This document shows, one piece after another, positions 54,354-61,461 of a stretch of DNA of 64,000 nt. Source of the stretch: Candidatus Muiribacterium halophilum (GTDB lineage Bacteria; Muiribacteriota; Muiribacteriia; Muiribacteriales; Muiribacteriaceae); the NCBI GenBank assembly GCA_023228995.1, contig JALOAD010000015.1, positions 1 through 64,000 on the forward strand, read 5' to 3'. A model generated the notes under the pieces. It did no database searches, was not told the DNA's origin, and worked only from the letters and a program-made list of their open reading frames with translations. The first letter of the stretch is position 1. The number at the start of each line of letters is the position of its first letter. Made by a program: the position numbers and the translations under genes.

Positions 54354-55137
54354 CACAGAGTGCACATATGTAATTACAATCTTTTCTTTTTTCTTTTTCT
54401 TTTTCCTTCTTAACACCTACAACTTCTTGAGATTTTTTCATTTCATTTTTTGTTTGATTTTTTATTTCAACAATTACTGCTTTAGGTTTTTCTTTTATTT
54501 CTTCTTCTTCTTTTTCTTCTTTTTTTTCTTCTTCTTCTTGTTTTTCAATAAAATCACTATAAACATTTTTATATTCTTCATTTATATCAGATAAATTCTC
54601 ATCTTTTATAATATTCGGAATTTCTATATTTTCTTCAATTATTTTTATATCTTCATCTTTTACAAATTCCAGATTATCAATTGTTTCTTCTCTTGCCGCT
54701 TCTTCTCTTGCCGCTTCTTCTTTCACAGTTTCTTCTCTCACAGTTTCTTCTCTCACAGCTTCTTCTTTCACAGCTTCTTCTTTCACAGCTTCTTCTTTCA
54801 CAGCTTCTTCTCTCACAGCTTCTTCTCTCACAGCTTTTTTTCTCACCGGAGCATATTGACTTCCCATGTATTTTTCACCATTTATAATACCAATTAGCTG
54901 AGAATCAGGTTTAGCAATAACATGACTTGAAATAAGAGTATTATATTTTGTTGCTACTTCAATACCACATTGTATAGATGATTGAACCGCACCAACATCA
55001 CCTTCAATCTTTATAGTTACACAACCAAAATTTGCTTCATAATTTAATAATTTAACATCTGCTGCTTTAAGGCAAGCATCTAAAGTTTCTATAGAACTTG
55101 AAAAACCCTTTATCTCAATCATTCCCAAAGCTTTCAT
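54322..55137 (-). CDS. BMC-domain shell protein with pentapeptide-repeat linker and Cys-rich tail
   Basis: A 271-residue protein. Residues 1-88 form one bacterial-microcompartment domain (ALGMIEIKGFSSSIETLDACLKAADV in part; IQCGIEVA; SHVIAKPD), as in hexameric PduA/EutM-type shell proteins. Residues 102-152 are ten units of (A/T)(V/A)(K/R)EE, then a highly charged acidic/basic linker, and a tail with Cys254, Cys258, Cys261 and Cys266 (CNYICALCDDLECP) able to hold metal or an iron-sulfur cluster. No other shell gene is nearby. It lies 9 bp after acylphosphatase and overlaps the LipS1-like gene. Confidence 0.85.
   Translation of the reverse strand: MKALGMIEIKGFSSSIETLDACLKAADVKLLNYEANFGCVTIKIEGDVGAVQSSIQCGIEVATKYNTLISSHVIAKPDSQLIGIINGEKYMGSQYAPVRKKAVREEAVREEAVKEEAVKEEAVKEEAVREETVREETVKEEAAREEAAREETIDNLEFVKDEDIKIIEENIEIPNIIKDENLSDINEEYKNVYSDFIEKQEEEEKKEEKEEEEIKEKPKAVIVEIKNQTKNEMKKSQEVVGVKKEKEKEKRKDCNYICALCDDLECPDRRE
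54690..54840 (-). repeat. 15-bp in-frame tandem repeat in the BMC gene
   Basis: Ten near-identical 15-bp units encode five-residue repeats of the AVREE/AVKEE type. Units differ mostly by AGA/AAA (Arg/Lys) and GCT/ACT changes. Because the unit is a multiple of three, copy-number change would keep the frame. Confidence 0.9.
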
Positions 55138-55146
55138 GAAAAAAAC

Positions 55147-55422
55147 CTACCCTGTTATATTAAATTCGTTGTATTTACCCGTACTATTATAATACTGAAC
55201 ACTTACTTTTTCAACATTTGAATGTACCGACCCCTTTTTTACCGACTCAATAAACATTTTAACCTGCACATCATTTCCTTCACAGCAAATTGTAACAGAT
55301 CTATCAGGATTATTTCTTACAAAACCAGTCAAGCTTAGATTTTTTGCTATATTATAAACAAAATGTCTAAATCCAACTCCTTGAACTTTTCCTCTAACAG
55401 TAATTTGAGCAGCTTTTGGCAT
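55147..55422 (-). CDS. acyP: Acylphosphatase
   Basis: A 91-residue acylphosphatase, hydrolysing carboxyl-phosphate bonds. The phosphate loop VQGVGFR with its Arg and the Asn in GFVRNNPDRSV are intact, and length is typical. It heads the operon BMC-lipS1-lipS2-fchA-like, with a promoter candidate just upstream. Confidence 0.93.
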   Translation of the reverse strand: MPKAAQITVRGKVQGVGFRHFVYNIAKNLSLTGFVRNNPDRSVTICCEGNDVQVKMFIESVKKGSVHSNVEKVSVQYYNSTGKYNEFNITG

Positions 55423-55454
55423 ATTATTTACCTCTCAGTAAATCATAAAATTAA

Positions 55455-55483
55455 ATACTACAACACATCGAAGAAATAGACAA
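55455..55483 (-). promoter_or_regulatory. Candidate sigma-70 promoter of the acyP-BMC-lipS operon
   Basis: On the minus strand TTGTCT (55483-55478) and TAGTAT (55460-55455) have a 17-nt spacer, about 33 nt ahead of the acyP start. The match is moderate. Confidence 0.4.
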
Positions 55484-55490
55484 GAATTTA

Positions 55491-55880
55491 TAAAAAAATC
55501 TACTCGATAACTTGAGTGAACGTTGCGAAGCATATAATATACGGATGTATTATAAGTGAACGAAGGTAACAGAGGCTGTTGAAAAACTAAAAAGAAGAAA
55601 CATTGATGCAGAATAGGGTCTGTGCCGATCTCAAATTTTAGCTTACATAGGTCGGCCTGACCATGCTGTTTGATTTTAAAGTTAAGTTTAAAAAAAAGAA
55701 AACCTGTTTTTTTCAACAGCCTCTAAAATACCGAATGATTATTTTTTTGCGTTATTGTAATGATAAAAAAATCAAAAACAGATCCCGGCTCAGAATCATG
55801 CCGGGATGACATTTTCTCAGAATAGTACCGGAATGACATTTTCTCAGAATAGTACCGGAATGACAGGTTTTTAATTTCCA
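55491..55880. repeat. Intergenic repeat module A, copy 3, interrupted
   Basis: The left part (55491-55568) matches 23393-23471, and the right part from about 55730 matches 23507-23583. Between them the second hairpin segment is missing and a 154-bp element sits instead. After the palindrome 55782-55807, a 27-bp unit is repeated in tandem (55811-55837, 55838-55864). The gap 55423-56111 holds only repeats and the flgB promoter. Confidence 0.85.
55571..55724. mobile_element. MITE-like 154-bp element with 16-bp terminal inverted repeats
   Basis: The ends AGAGGCTGTTGAAAAA and its exact complement (TTTTTCAACAGCCTCT at the right end) are perfect terminal inverted repeats. The interior is more GC-rich than its surroundings and has no transposase. 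It is probably a deleted derivative of an insertion sequence mobilised in trans. No clear target duplication is visible, and its arrival coincides with loss of about 37 bp of module A. Confidence 0.75.
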
Positions 55881-55893
55881 ATGTCGAATTAAA

Positions 55894-55980
55894 AGAAAAA
55901 ACTTTGAAGCTGTGACAGATAAAGCGTGACATGTCACTTTGTGACATTAGTAACAAAAACAAAGTCATGCCGGGATGACA
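55894..55980. repeat. Intergenic repeat module B, copy 2
   Basis: About 87 bp nearly identical to 23204-23290, including the palindrome GTGACATGTCAC. Here it lies to the right of module A, whereas near 23 kb it lies to the left. A degenerate palindrome unit follows at 55984-56009. Confidence 0.8.
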
Positions 55981-56049
55981 GTTTCTCAGAATCATGCATG
56001 GATGACATTATATTAATTTTTTGTTTATTTAATCATAGAACTCTATTAT

Positions 56050-56077
56050 TAATCTTTTCAATTTTATTTGCCGATAA
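56050..56077 (+). promoter_or_regulatory. Sigma-28 (FliA/SigD)-like promoter for flgBC
   Basis: GCCGATAA (56070-56077) is an exact match to the sigma-28 -10 element. TAAT at 56050-56053, 16 nt upstream, is a fair match to the TAAA core at near-normal spacing. It lies 34 nt upstream of the flgB start, which supports flagellar-class control. Confidence 0.6.
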
Positions 56078-56111
56078 TAGAATTATAATAATATTTAATG
56101 AGAGGATGCCA

Positions 56112-56531
56112 ATGATTTCAAGACTAGAGTCAGCAAAAACTTTAAGACTTCTTGAACAAGGACTTGATTGTGCTTCTTTTAGACATAGAATAATCTCAAA
56201 CAATATCGCAAATGTTGATACTCCAGGGTTTAAAATATCTGGTGTAAAGTTTGAAGATAAATTAAGAAAAGTTTTAAACGATGATGGTATAAAAGGAGTC
56301 AGAACTCACGCAAATCACATGCCTGTTGGACTTCCACAATATAATGAAGTTATTCCACAAAAAATCATGTTCACAGATACTAATTATAGAAACGATAAAA
56401 ACAATGTTGATATTGATGTTGAAATGGCAAAAATGAGTAAAAACTCTATTTATTATGAAGCATGTATAACAAGAACAAATAGTTTTTTCACTAATCTTGA
56501 TGAAGCTATAACTAAAGGCGGAGGTAGATAA
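56112..56531 (+). CDS. flgB: Flagellar basal-body rod protein FlgB
   Basis: A 139-residue FlgB, part of the proximal rod crossing the periplasm. The N-terminal helix with ISNNIANVDTPGFK and the C-terminal helix region (NVDIDVEMAKMSKNSIYYEA in part) are diagnostic. The ATG at 56112 was chosen because GAGG lies 6 nt upstream; longer in-frame versions run into repeat DNA. It lies 2 bp before flgC. Confidence 0.94.
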   Translation: MISRLESAKTLRLLEQGLDCASFRHRIISNNIANVDTPGFKISGVKFEDKLRKVLNDDGIKGVRTHANHMPVGLPQYNEVIPQKIMFTDTNYRNDKNNVDIDVEMAKMSKNSIYYEACITRTNSFFTNLDEAITKGGGR

Positions 56532-56533
56532 AA

Positions 56534-56977
56534 ATGAGAATATTTGGAGCAATTGATGCTGCATCTTCAGGTCTTACAGCTCAGAGATTAAGAATGGACT
56601 GTATTTCAAACAATATAGCTAATGTTAATACAACTAGAACTAAAGAAGGTGGACCTTATAGAAGACAAGTTCCTGTGTTTTTACCAAGACAAGAGCAAAA
56701 ATTTAATATACCATTTCCACCAAGAAAAGGTATTGATTCAATAGGAGAAGGAGTAAGAATTGGAGGAATTCAATCTGATAATTCTGAATTAAGAAAAGTT
56801 TTTGAACCTGGTCATCCTGATGCTGACAAAGACGGTTATGTACAGTATCCAAATGTTCAGATAGTCAAAGAAATGGTTGACATGATATCTGCAAATAGAT
56901 CTTATGAAGCAAATGTATCTACAATAACTACAGCGCAAAACATGGCACAAAAAGCAATTGGTATTGGTAGTCGTTAA
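56534..56977 (+). CDS. flgC: Flagellar basal-body rod protein FlgC
   Basis: A 147-residue FlgC with AASSGLTAQRLRMDCISNNIANVNT (in part) at the start and PNVQIVKEMVDMISANRSYEANV (in part) at the end, both rod-protein signatures. The usual next gene, fliE, is not here; a marC-family gene overlaps its stop as TAATG. The rest of the flagellar genes must be elsewhere. Confidence 0.95.
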   Translation: MRIFGAIDAASSGLTAQRLRMDCISNNIANVNTTRTKEGGPYRRQVPVFLPRQEQKFNIPFPPRKGIDSIGEGVRIGGIQSDNSELRKVFEPGHPDADKDGYVQYPNVQIVKEMVDMISANRSYEANVSTITTAQNMAQKAIGIGSR

Positions 56978-57606
56978 TGACAGCTAATATTAATTGGGTA
57001 ACTGCATTTGTAACGATTTTTACAATAATAGATCCTTTTGGTCTAATTCCAATATTTCTTGGAGTAGCTGGAAAACTTGAAAAAAAACAAAGGATTAAAA
57101 CAATTTTTTTATCATGTACAATAGCATTGATTGTTTCTTCGTTTTTTTTATTTTTAGGAAAACCTTTATTAAAAGTATTAGGACTATCTTTTGAAAGTTT
57201 TTATATAGCAGGAGGAATATTACTTTTTCTTGTAGCATTAGATATGCTTTTTGCAAGGCCAAGAAGAACAAGAAACTCTCCTGAAGAACAGGATGAAATA
57301 ACTGATAATTATCTTGACATTTCAGTGTTTCCTCTTGCAATACCAATGCTTGCAGGACCAGGGACAATTGCTACAATAATAATGTTCGCTTCTTCAGCAA
57401 AAAACATATTGGATTACGCAATAATTTTTGGATGTTTCGCAGTTTCACTATTAATATGCATGTTTTCAATGTTGTTTTCTGAATTTATTTTAAAATTACT
57501 AAAAAACACTGGACTAAATGTTATAGACAGACTTATGGGAATGATACTTTCAGCTATGGCTGTACAATTTGTTTTAAATGCATTAAAAAATCTTTCGATT
57601 ATTTAA
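56977..57606 (+). CDS. MarC family integral membrane protein (UPF0056)
   Basis: A 209-residue protein with six predicted membrane helices, with FTIIDPFGLIPIFL near the start and FPLAIPMLAGPGTIAT in the middle, both MarC signatures. The family's biochemical role is not established. Start overlaps the flgC stop by 1 bp, so it is translated with the flagellar genes. Its 3' end overlaps the convergent His-rich gene by 24 bp. Confidence 0.9.
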   Translation: MTANINWVTAFVTIFTIIDPFGLIPIFLGVAGKLEKKQRIKTIFLSCTIALIVSSFFLFLGKPLLKVLGLSFESFYIAGGILLFLVALDMLFARPRRTRNSPEEQDEITDNYLDISVFPLAIPMLAGPGTIATIIMFASSAKNILDYAIIFGCFAVSLLICMFSMLFSEFILKLLKNTGLNVIDRLMGMILSAMAVQFVLNALKNLSII

Positions 57607-58446
57607 AGATATTTTTATAAAAATTAACAATAAAAGAAATAATAATAATTTCCATTCTATATAACTTTTTTCCCATAAAAATTTTGAATCAAAATGTTCA
57701 TGTTTATGATGATGATGTTCATCTTTATCATGATTGTGAAAAACACCATGTTCACCATCTTCTATAAAATAAACAGGATGTTCTTCATGAAATTCACTAT
57801 CTGAAAAATTAAATTTAATTTTCATATCTTTTATAACATTATCATAAAATTCAAACTGTTCATTATTTTCTGTAGTTTTATATAACATACGTAACATTTT
57901 AATGTAATTTCCGTAAAATAAATATTCTAATGGATCTTCTTTTTCAACCTTTTTTGTCTTTGAAAGCTCAAAAGCTATGAGAAGCGCTTGTTCAGCATTT
58001 TCATAATCTTTTGTAAAAAAAAGATTAATAAATCCAATTTCACCAAGTATTTTATGAATTTTATTATGTTTTGGATTTTTATGAATAAATTCGTTAAGTA
58101 TATTTAAAGCTTTATCATAATTTTTTAAATTTTTTGAATACATATAAGAAAGGTATATTGCTCCAATGTGATTATCTTTACTTAATGTATTAAACATTTC
58201 AAGCATTGATATCTGCTTGTAAATATCATTTCTAAAATCCTTTTTTATATGATAGAATTCATCAATTCTTACCCATAATATAGAAGCATAATATTTTTGA
58301 AAAGCATTTTTTAATATTCTAACAATATAAAAATCATCAAATTCATTGTTTTTAGTAAAGTTATATTTTGGAAAATAAAAAACATTAATTAAAATAAAAC
58401 TAATTAAAAAAATTAAAAATATATTTCTTTTACTAGTTAATATCAT
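57583..58446 (-). CDS. Membrane-anchored helical protein with His-rich segment
   Basis: A 287-residue protein with an N-terminal membrane helix (about 9-24), a periplasmic helical TPR-like region (about 40-200), a His/Asp/Glu-rich segment at about 220-250 (including HNHDKDEHHHHKHEH), and a C-terminal helix (about 265-280). The His-rich part is likely to bind Zn, Ni, Co or Cu. It overlaps the ABC permease gene by 4 bp, suggesting a metal-related accessory of that transporter. No named family was recognised. Confidence 0.7.
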   Translation of the reverse strand: MILTSKRNIFLIFLISFILINVFYFPKYNFTKNNEFDDFYIVRILKNAFQKYYASILWVRIDEFYHIKKDFRNDIYKQISMLEMFNTLSKDNHIGAIYLSYMYSKNLKNYDKALNILNEFIHKNPKHNKIHKILGEIGFINLFFTKDYENAEQALLIAFELSKTKKVEKEDPLEYLFYGNYIKMLRMLYKTTENNEQFEFYDNVIKDMKIKFNFSDSEFHEEHPVYFIEDGEHGVFHNHDKDEHHHHKHEHFDSKFLWEKSYIEWKLLLFLLLLIFIKISLNNRKIF

Positions 58447-59180
58447 ATTTCCTTTCTCTCAAAAAAATAAGAAAAAATATTTATTATTAAAAAAGAATAT
58501 AAAAATGAAAAAATCAATATATATATAATATAAGTAAATGGAATGTGTTTTCCTGATATATAAGCTCTTATTATCTCAGAATAAAAATTAGAATCAGGTA
58601 TTAAAAAACCAGATATTTTTTTAAGAAAAATATACTGAGTATTTGTTGATATATTTAAAACAACAGTATAAAAAAATAAAAAATAACTTAAAAAAAAGCC
58701 TTTAATAAAAGAAAAAACAAGAAATATACCAGATATTATAGAAATCCATACAAAAAATTTCAAAAGATAACTTATAAAAACATAAATAAATGCAAGCTTT
58801 AATCCATCAAAAACAACACTTTCAAAAAATAATAACAAAAATATAATCAATAAATTTAAAGATAAAGTTAAAAAAATACCTTTTATTTTCCCAATAAAAT
58901 ACTTTTGTTTTGAAATTCCTCTTCCTAAAAGTAAATAAATTCTTTTTTCTTTTAAATCCACACCAATTTCAGAATATATCCATAATACAAGGAAAAAAAA
59001 CACTAAAAAAGATAAAAATGATAAGTTAATTCCAATAAATATTTCCCAAACAAAATGTTCTGAAAGAGTATTTATGTAAATATAACTTAAAAGATTAAAC
59101 AATAAAAAAAATACAATCAATGAATAGCTTTTTTTCTTAAATAAAGATATAAAAGTATATTTTGAAATAGTATCTAACAT
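58443..59180 (-). CDS. ABC-2 type transporter permease
   Basis: A 245-residue protein with six hydrophobic segments and the segment GVDLKEKRIYLLLGRGISKQKYFIGKIKG (in part) between helices two and three, as in ABC-2 permeases such as NosY-type proteins. It overlaps the ATPase gene by 7 bp and the His-rich gene by 4 bp. The exported or inserted substrate is unknown. Confidence 0.75.
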   Translation of the reverse strand: MLDTISKYTFISLFKKKSYSLIVFFLLFNLLSYIYINTLSEHFVWEIFIGINLSFLSFLVFFFLVLWIYSEIGVDLKEKRIYLLLGRGISKQKYFIGKIKGIFLTLSLNLLIIFLLLFFESVVFDGLKLAFIYVFISYLLKFFVWISIISGIFLVFSFIKGFFLSYFLFFYTVVLNISTNTQYIFLKKISGFLIPDSNFYSEIIRAYISGKHIPFTYIIYILIFSFLYSFLIINIFSYFFERKEI

Positions 59181-59854
59181 CCTATAGCCTCTTTTTCAAA
59201 AATATTTCTCAAACTTTCAAAATCTAAAAACTCTTTAGTTTCTTTGATTTTTTTTATATTTGAATTATGAAGTATTATAAATCTATCAGAAATATCCCAT
59301 ACAAGCTCAAGATTATGCGATGTAAAAAAAACTGTTTTACCTTTTTCTTTCATATCTAAAATTGATTTTTTAAGATTTCGCTGCGCAGTTATATCAAGAC
59401 CAGAATACGGTTCATCCATAAGAATAGTATTTCTTTTAGATAATTCACATATTACAATACCTGTTTTTTGTCTCATACCTTTAGAAAAATCAATAATTTT
59501 TTTATCAAATTCATTTATACCATAACTTTCAAGTTTTTCTTCAACTAACTTTTTATTAGTTTTAATTCCTTCAAGCTCAAGCAGATAATTAATACATTCA
59601 ATTGCAGTGAAATCTTCAAAAAAGTAAGGTAATTCAGGTAAAAATATAAAATCTTCTTTTTCTTTAAAAAATATATCACCTTTATCAGGTTTTGAAATTC
59701 CACTTATAAGTTTTAAAGTTGTAGTCTTACCTTGTCCGTTAAGTGCAATAAAAGAAACAATTTCATTTTTATATATATCAAAAGAAACATTTTCAAGTAT
59801 TATTTTATTAGAGTATTTTTTTGAAATATTATTTAGACTGAAATTTATATTCAT
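59174..59854 (-). CDS. ABC transporter ATP-binding protein
   Basis: A 226-residue ATPase of the ABC-2/CcmA type. The Walker A is ALNGQGKTT (37-45), where the usual first Gly is Ala37; the signature is FSKGMRQK, Walker B ILMDEPYSGLD, and the switch His is in FTSHNLE. It energises the adjoining permease. A near-consensus promoter lies 35 bp upstream. Confidence 0.9.
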   Translation of the reverse strand: MNINFSLNNISKKYSNKIILENVSFDIYKNEIVSFIALNGQGKTTTLKLISGISKPDKGDIFFKEKEDFIFLPELPYFFEDFTAIECINYLLELEGIKTNKKLVEEKLESYGINEFDKKIIDFSKGMRQKTGIVICELSKRNTILMDEPYSGLDITAQRNLKKSILDMKEKGKTVFFTSHNLELVWDISDRFIILHNSNIKKIKETKEFLDFESLRNIFEKEAIGC

Positions 59855-59889
59855 AATTGAATCCTTTATAAAAAAAATTCTTTATAATA

Positions 59890-59918
59890 ATTTTACAAAC
59901 AAAAAAAAACCTTGTCAA
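59890..59918 (-). promoter_or_regulatory. Sigma-70 promoter of the ABC-2/His-rich operon
   Basis: On the minus strand the perfect -35 box TTGACA (59918-59913) and TAAAAT (59895-59890) are 17 nt apart. It begins 11 bp after the terminator of the prepilin gene. Confidence 0.65.
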
Positions 59919-59929
59919 ATACACTAAAA

Positions 59930-59958
59930 AAAAAAGCCTCCATAATAGAGGCTTTTTT
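59930..59958 (-). terminator. Intrinsic terminator of the prepilin gene
   Basis: GAGGC/GCCTC with flanking A/T runs forms an 11-pair stem around a 7-nt loop, and on the minus strand it ends in more than ten T. It lies 23 bp after the prepilin stop and is the clearest terminator in the window. Confidence 0.85.
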
Positions 59959-59980
59959 ATAAAATATAAATTACAAATAA

Positions 59981-60367
59981 TTAGGATTGACCTGGTTCGT
60001 TATTAGCATTACCATGAATACTACAAACAACACCTTTTTTACCTTCATATGAATAAGAACCGCCACCAGTACAAGTTGGAAATTTACCACCTGCAAGATA
60101 ATCCATTATTGCAGACTGATCTCCATCACCAGTAAGTGCTACTGTATCTGTACCACCAACTTTAATAGTATCACCTTTTGTAGACTCCATATTAACCATT
60201 TCTATAGCAGCCTCAAGGTTTTTTGAGTTACCCCAACAAGTTTTTTTCTTAGCTTCTTCTCTTGCTTTTGAGAATCTTGGTAGAGCCATACCGGCAAGAA
60301 TACCGATAATTGCAATAACAATCATAAGTTCAATAAGTGTAAAACCTTTTTTCTTTCTAATAAACAT
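59981..60367 (-). CDS. pilA: Type IV prepilin (major pilin-like)
   Basis: A 128-residue prepilin with a six-residue basic leader, cleavage expected at Gly8/Phe9 in KKGFTLIELM, and Glu5 of the mature protein present. The hydrophobic helix is followed by a small globular domain with Cys pairs (Cys44, Cys95, Cys111) and a Gly-rich C-terminal half ending VVCSIHG. It has AAGGAGG as ribosome site, its own promoter and a strong terminator, consistent with high expression. It is likely the fibre subunit driven by PilB/PilT/PilC (39974-44048); a pseudopilin is possible. Confidence 0.88.
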   Translation of the reverse strand: MFIRKKKGFTLIELMIVIAIIGILAGMALPRFSKAREEAKKKTCWGNSKNLEAAIEMVNMESTKGDTIKVGGTDTVALTGDGDQSAIMDYLAGGKFPTCTGGGSYSYEGKKGVVCSIHGNANNEPGQS

Positions 60368-60408
60368 ATTCTGCCTCCTTTATTTTTTTGGTTTTTATAC
60401 CTAATTTA

Positions 60409-60438
60409 ATTATAACACATATAGTTTGAAAGACGCAA
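60409..60438 (-). promoter_or_regulatory. Candidate sigma-70 promoter of the prepilin gene
   Basis: On the minus strand TTGCGT (60438-60433) and a perfect TATAAT (60414-60409) have an 18-nt spacer, about 42 nt ahead of the ATG. Confidence 0.6.
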
Positions 60439-60481
60439 TAGGAAATTAAATCCTATTTAATTGAAAAACTTAAAAATGTAA

Positions 60482-60509
60482 TTAGACAAATTTAACTATA
60501 TGTTATACA
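60482..60509 (+). promoter_or_regulatory. Weak candidate promoter for the STAS gene
   Basis: TTAGAC (60482-60487) and TATACA (60504-60509) are 16 nt apart. A second TATAAT at 60511-60516 lacks a good -35 box. The region is very AT-rich, so chance matches are likely. Confidence 0.25.
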
Positions 60510-60553
60510 ATATAATATGTTCTATAATAAAGTATAAATTTACTGAGGTAAAT

Positions 60554-60862
60554 ATGAAAAGTATAAATTATAAAAAAACCAATGATCATATAATATCATT
60601 TGAAGGTTTTATTGACTCAATAGAAGATGCTGCAACTGTATCTGAAATTTTTGATAAAATATCAAAAGATAAACCAGAAAACATAATAATAAATCTTGAA
60701 AAAGCAGAATATATAAACAGTTCTATTCTCGGTGTTTTTATGAAATATTATAGATTAATGCCATATTCAAAAATTTCAATAAAATGTTGCAATCCTTATA
60801 TAAGAGATTTGTTAAGAATAACAGCACTTGATAAATTTTTTATACTAGATCCATCTGAATAA
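60554..60862 (+). CDS. STAS domain protein (anti-sigma factor antagonist-like)
   Basis: A 102-residue STAS domain with loop INSSILGVF, keeping the phospho-Ser although Gly is Ile. The ATG at 60554 has GAGG 5 nt upstream and is preferred to an upstream in-frame start at 60500. It is divergent from the prepilin gene and convergent with the uracil-DNA glycosylase gene (8-bp gap). It is another possible target of the SpoIIE phosphatases. Confidence 0.78.
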   Translation: MKSINYKKTNDHIISFEGFIDSIEDAATVSEIFDKISKDKPENIIINLEKAEYINSSILGVFMKYYRLMPYSKISIKCCNPYIRDLLRITALDKFFILDPSE

Positions 60863-60870
60863 ATTTATTT

Positions 60871-61452
60871 TCAAAGTGTATTATAAAGATTTTTAACTAA
60901 TTTAATATCTTGCCATGTCTGTTTTTTTATTATACTTGAATTTTCATTTCTCTCATTCCTAACAATATAACTTGGATGATACATTGGAATAACCTTAATA
61001 TCGTTCCAATCATAAACATTACCTCTAAGTTTTGATATACCATCTTTTTTATCAAGAAAAAATTTTGTAGCAGCATTTCCCAGAGTTATTATAATAGAAG
61101 GTTTCATAATCTCAATAATATAAAAAAGATAAGGAGAACACAAAGCAATTTCATCTTTTTCAGGATTTCTGTTTTCAGGAGGTCTACATTTAACAATATT
61201 AGTAATAAACATATCTTTTTCTCTATCAAACTCAACAGCTTCAAATATCTTTGTTAATAATTGTCCAGCTTTACCAACAAATGGAATTCCAGATTTATCC
61301 TCTTCTTCTCCAGGACCTTCTCCAACAACCAATATCTTTGACTCTATATTACCCATACCCGGAACAGTTTTTATTCTAGTCTCACTTAATCTACATAAAG
61401 TACAATTTTCTATAGTATTGCAAAGTTCATTTATTTCTAATTTTTTATCCAT
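60871..61452 (-). CDS. Family-4 uracil-DNA glycosylase (iron-sulfur)
   Basis: A 193-residue enzyme that removes uracil from DNA. Four cluster Cys are visible: CTLC near the N-terminus, KCRPPENRNP, and CSPYLF. The active-site motif is GEGPGEEED, and YHPSYIVRN is the C-terminal catalytic segment. Length matches thermophile-type UDGa, which is also common in mesophilic bacteria. It lies 9 bp after the SulP gene. Confidence 0.92.
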   Translation of the reverse strand: MDKKLEINELCNTIENCTLCRLSETRIKTVPGMGNIESKILVVGEGPGEEEDKSGIPFVGKAGQLLTKIFEAVEFDREKDMFITNIVKCRPPENRNPEKDEIALCSPYLFYIIEIMKPSIIITLGNAATKFFLDKKDGISKLRGNVYDWNDIKVIPMYHPSYIVRNERNENSSIIKKQTWQDIKLVKNLYNTL

Positions 61453-61461
61453 AATCTCTTA

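Noticed and set aside
53532-54416. Longer N-terminus of the LipS1-like protein with a poly-Lys start
   Set aside because: The extra residues come from reading the charged 3' end of the BMC gene in another frame, and no family member is expected to start this way.
54690-54840. Possible CRISPR array
   Set aside because: The units are 15 bp, directly adjacent with no spacers, and in frame within a coding sequence.
54681-54887. Plus-strand frame encoding Leu-rich repeats
   Set aside because: It is the complement of the pentapeptide-repeat region of the BMC gene, and its periodicity comes from that gene.
55811-55864. Second possible CRISPR-like array
   Set aside because: Only two 27-bp tandem units with no spacers; they are duplicated pieces of the palindromic repeat.
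55435-55995. Several short frames around the MITE and repeats
   Set aside because: They cross repeat-module boundaries and the inverted repeats, lack ribosome sites, and match no family.
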